A stretch of DNA of 14,931 nucleotides from CAZNNH01 sp964574335 (GTDB taxonomy: Bacteria; Acidobacteriota; Vicinamibacteria; Fen-336): positions 1 to 14,931 of the forward strand of contig CAZNNH010000158.1 of NCBI GenBank assembly GCA_964574335.1, read 5' to 3'. The first letter of the stretch is position 1; each line of letters opens with the position of its first letter. The notes beneath the pieces were generated by a model. The model made no database searches, had not been told where the DNA came from, and saw only the letters and a list, made by a program, of their open reading frames with translations. Positions 12,055-14,931 of this stretch are shown in pieces. The translations under genes were made by a program, and so were the position numbers.

Positions 12055-14880
12055 TCAGCGGCTCTTCTTGGCTTGTCTCAACTCGGAAGCCAGCCACACC
12101 CAGTCGGGCTCGTGCGCCGCCGAGATCGGCTGGTTGGGCCCGGGCAAGAGCACCGCCGCCTGGGCGCGTTCTCCAGACATCAGCAAGGCGAAGATCCGGA
12201 GCTGCGCCAGACGCTCGAGCTCGGAGCTGCCCGGTGCCGACAGCAGCTGCCCGGCCAGGAACAGTCGTCCGGCGGCGACGTAGTCGCGGTCGGCCAGTGC
12301 CCCGACGCCCAGGTGTAGGAAGACGAGGGGCGACCGGTCTCCGGCCCGCAGGGCGGCGCCGGCGATCTCCTGCTCCCGAAGCGAGGAGCCGAGTGACCAG
12401 AGCACCGCGACGCGGTTCCCCCGGCTGGCCAGCAGATTCATGGCGTCCACCAGCCGCGTCGCGCCCTGCCGATGGTACGCCCAGGAGAACCGCGAGAACG
12501 CCGCCTGTCGATCGAAATCACCGAGGGTCCGGGCGCGTATCGCCTCGGGCCACAGCTCGCCGATGAGGGGGCTGGCGGCGAAGCGCTCCCGCGCCCGGGC
12601 GACGTCGGCCAGGTCCTGATAGTAGCGGAGGCTCTCCTTGCTCTCGGTCGGTAGGAAGGGGCTCCAGGGGCGGTCATCTTCCAGGGCTGAGTCGTCCCGG
12701 GTCAGCCGCCGGAGAAACGGGGCGTCGCCGATGAAGAGCGTTCCCAGGCTCTCGGGGGACTCGAGACCGCAGCGGTCCAGATCTCGGGCGACGCGGGGGG
12801 TGAGCCACGGCTCCGCGAACTCCTCCTCCGTGGGTCGGCGACGCGTCCCCCGACCGCCAGCCAGCATCCACTCGCTTCCGAAGGCGGACCAGAGCGAGCA
12901 GTCGTGGAAGACCTCGCAGAATCCCCGGATCACCCGCCGGGTCTCGGCAGGCTCGAGCTGCCGCACCGGCAGCCAATAGGTGACCAGCCCGCCTTCGGCC
13001 AGGCGGCTGTGTACCAGCTCGAACTGCTCCCGCGTGTAGAGAGAGACGATCCCGGCGGTCTTCATGGGCGGGGGCTCTGCGGTGATGATGTCGTAGCTCT
13101 CCCGGCTGGTCAGCAGGAAGAAACGGCCGTCCTCGACGTGCACGCGGACCCTCGCATCGTCCAGCGGATAGGTCTCGGAAGCCGGGAAAGCCAGCCGCAC
13201 CAGCTCCAGGATCTCCCGCGAGGGGTCGGCCACGTGGATCGATTCGAGCCGCGGGTTGCGGGTCAAGGCCTCGGCGGTGTTCCCCATACCATACGAGATC
13301 AGCAGCACCCGCCGGGCCTCCGGGTGCAGGGCCATGGGCCACCAGGCGAACAGCCGCATGTAGCGCTGATCCTGGGGCCGGGTGGTCGACATGGACAGCG
13401 AGTTGGAGATCAGGCGGTAGTAGACGGGCCGGCCCAGTAGGCTGACCCGGGTCAGCATCACGGTCTCGCTGAGGCCCTCCCTGACGGCCACCACCTCGCC
13501 GCCCGGCGGGAGCCAGCGGCTCGACGCCAGCTTCAGGTAGTGGTTGCGCATCAAGCCGAAAGGGAAGACCGCCAGCACCAGCAGCGCGACCGCGGCGGCT
13601 GGCACCAGCACGAGAGCCCGCCTGCGGGCGACCGTGCGGTCGGCGAGCCGCCCGACCGAGAGCAGTGCCACCAGGAGGTACCCGGCAGACAGCCCGAAGA
13701 GCGAACGCTCGATCCCCAGCCGCGGCAGCAGCAGGAAGCCACCGGCCAGGGCGCCGGCGGTGGCGCCCACGGTGTTGGCCAGGGCGAGGGCCCCCGTCGA
13801 GCGCGCCTCGGGGCCGAGCCGGCGTTGGACGGCCACCCCGAGCATCGTGAACAGGATGCCCGAGAGCAGCGCCGTCGGCAGCATCAGCACCGCGCAGGCT
13901 CGGACGACGTCGCCGTAGTCGACGAGGATGCGGTTGGCGTGGCTGCGCTGCACGTCGGCGAACACCGCGTAGCTCGTGGCCGTGGTGATGGCGGCGGCCA
14001 GGGCCAGCCCGGCCGCCCAGCGGGGCGCGTCGGTGGTGGGCCTCACGACGGCCGACGCCAGCAAGCCTCCCCCGCCGATCCCCGCCAGCACCACGGCGAG
14101 CATGACGACGAAGACGACGCTGGTGGCGTTCATGAAGAGGAGCAGGAAGCGGAACCAGACGATCTCCAGCCCGAGGAGGAGGGCTCCGGCCAGAAACGCC
14201 GCCGTCAACGGCCCTCGGGCCTTCCACGGTCGGGGCGGCGCGACGTCGACGGGAGGCGTCTCCGCGGCGGTGAGCCGTCGGGCCGCACCGAGGGCGGCCA
14301 GCGCCGCCGCCAGGTCCACCGCCGCGGCGGCCGCTCCGGTGCCGCGCATCCCCAGACGGTGGACGAGGACGACCTCGCCCACCAGGGCCCCGGCGACGGC
14401 GCCGAGGGTGTTGAGACCGTACAGCCAGCCGAGGCTGCAGCCGTAGGGCAGGCCCTGGACCGTCAGTGCGCGTACCAGCAAGGGGAGCGTCGTCCCCATG
14501 GCGGTGGCGGGAACCATCATCAGCAGGAAGGCGGCGAGGGCGCGGAGCAGGTTGAGGGCCGCGGGAGCCTTGACCAGCGGGCCAAGCACGGGGGCCAACA
14601 GGTGGGGGAGCAGCGGAAAAAGCCACGTGAGCCCGAGGCCGGTGAGCCCCACCGCCAGCTCGAGGCCGGCGTACACGAGAGCGGGCCGACGCCAGCGGTC
14701 GCCGTGGCGGGCGGCCAGCCCGTTGCCGAGGGCCAGGCCGGCCATGAAGCTGGCGGTGACGATGCTCGAGGTCCAGACAGCGTTGCCGAGTACGAGGCCG
14801 GTCTGCCGGAACCAGAGGGTCTCGAAGACCAGGGCCGCGAGACCGGACAAGAAGAAGACGGCACCGAGGAGCAGGGTCAT
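12055..14880 (-). CDS. Fused MFS / spermidine-synthase-like membrane protein
   Basis: A 941-residue protein. The N-terminal half (1-440) is a membrane domain of about 12-14 helices built from two related halves: NTLGAVAGALVGEVVLVHRLG (157-177) recurs as NTVGATAGALAGGFLLLPRLG (369-389). A spermidine-synthase-like Rossmann domain follows (about 455-660), with the SAM-loop LLISYGMGNTAEAL (526-539), the acidic residue region VADPSREI (550-557) and VEDGRFFLL (582-590). The aminopropyl-transfer motif of true spermidine synthases (DSxDP) is replaced by YDIITAEPPP (596-605), so polyamine synthesis is doubtful. The C-terminal region (660-941) is soluble and helical. Substrate and reaction are unknown. 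No strong ribosome site precedes the ATG at 14880. Confidence 0.88.
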   Translation of the reverse strand: MTLLLGAVFFLSGLAALVFETLWFRQTGLVLGNAVWTSSIVTASFMAGLALGNGLAARHGDRWRRPALVYAGLELAVGLTGLGLTWLFPLLPHLLAPVLGPLVKAPAALNLLRALAAFLLMMVPATAMGTTLPLLVRALTVQGLPYGCSLGWLYGLNTLGAVAGALVGEVVLVHRLGMRGTGAAAAAVDLAAALAALGAARRLTAAETPPVDVAPPRPWKARGPLTAAFLAGALLLGLEIVWFRFLLLFMNATSVVFVVMLAVVLAGIGGGGLLASAVVRPTTDAPRWAAGLALAAAITTATSYAVFADVQRSHANRILVDYGDVVRACAVLMLPTALLSGILFTMLGVAVQRRLGPEARSTGALALANTVGATAGALAGGFLLLPRLGIERSLFGLSAGYLLVALLSVGRLADRTVARRRALVLVPAAAVALLVLAVFPFGLMRNHYLKLASSRWLPPGGEVVAVREGLSETVMLTRVSLLGRPVYYRLISNSLSMSTTRPQDQRYMRLFAWWPMALHPEARRVLLISYGMGNTAEALTRNPRLESIHVADPSREILELVRLAFPASETYPLDDARVRVHVEDGRFFLLTSRESYDIITAEPPPMKTAGIVSLYTREQFELVHSRLAEGGLVTYWLPVRQLEPAETRRVIRGFCEVFHDCSLWSAFGSEWMLAGGRGTRRRPTEEEFAEPWLTPRVARDLDRCGLESPESLGTLFIGDAPFLRRLTRDDSALEDDRPWSPFLPTESKESLRYYQDLADVARARERFAASPLIGELWPEAIRARTLGDFDRQAAFSRFSWAYHRQGATRLVDAMNLLASRGNRVAVLWSLGSSLREQEIAGAALRAGDRSPLVFLHLGVGALADRDYVAAGRLFLAGQLLSAPGSSELERLAQLRIFALLMSGERAQAAVLLPGPNQPISAAHEPDWVWLASELRQAKKSR

Positions 14881-14931
14881 TGGTAGAAATCAGGCGCGGT
14901 GCCCTTGCGGGCCCGGGTTCCTGAATCCCCC

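Noticed and set aside
13540..14886. 448-codon plus-strand open frame rich in Gly, Gln, Glu and Arg
   Set aside because: It is the antisense shadow of hydrophobic membrane helices of the MFS/spermidine-synthase-like protein; composition is low complexity.

Overview
The window is GC-rich bacterial DNA in which every intact gene lies on the minus strand. The only plus-strand coding signals are two eroded gene remnants. An ECF-type sigma factor beside a Ser/Thr kinase with a long TPR tail, a Group 2 uptake hydrogenase and a fused MFS/spermidine-synthase-like protein together suggest a soil- or sediment-type chemoheterotroph, most likely Acidobacteriota or a similar deep-branching GC-rich phylum. 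That placement is inference from gene content. No rRNA, tRNA or CRISPR was seen.

Layout, in minus-strand reading order (right to left). (1) 14880-12055 encodes a fused MFS/spermidine-synthase-like membrane protein. Downstream, on the plus strand, lies a fragment of a GT39/ArnT-like glycosyltransferase (11833-12003). (2) 11541-10300 is a six-TM class III adenylate cyclase whose GTG start overlaps the stop of a 14-codon leader ORF. (3) 10127-9535 is a ribbon-helix-helix antitoxin and MazF-like toxin pair, with its own promoter and a 10-bp palindrome. (4) 9337-5956 is an ECF sigma factor followed by a 928-residue Ser/Thr kinase with TPRs. After them comes an exported modular protein of unknown function (5787-4606). 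(5) 4346-4609 (plus) is an IS630-like transposase remnant. (6) 4068-1 is a hydrogenase operon: small subunit, large subunit, maturation protease, then a PAS histidine kinase that runs off the left edge.

The hydrogenase operon is the most interesting part. Both subunits resemble cyanobacterial HupSL and mycobacterial Huc-type Group 2a enzymes: no Tat signal, and CxxD in place of the usual CxxC at the proximal cluster. The large subunit keeps a short extension after its last metal-binding histidine and a HyaD-type protease follows, so it should be a processed catalytic enzyme rather than an H2-sensing regulatory hydrogenase. A GG-N10-GC element about 70 bp upstream of the small subunit resembles a sigma-54 promoter. 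The histidine kinase start lies 3 bp after the protease stop, so the kinase is probably co-translated with the enzyme genes and may sense the redox or H2 state. A 39-codon ORF sits between the two subunit genes. No Hyp maturation genes, response regulator or electron acceptor lie in the window.
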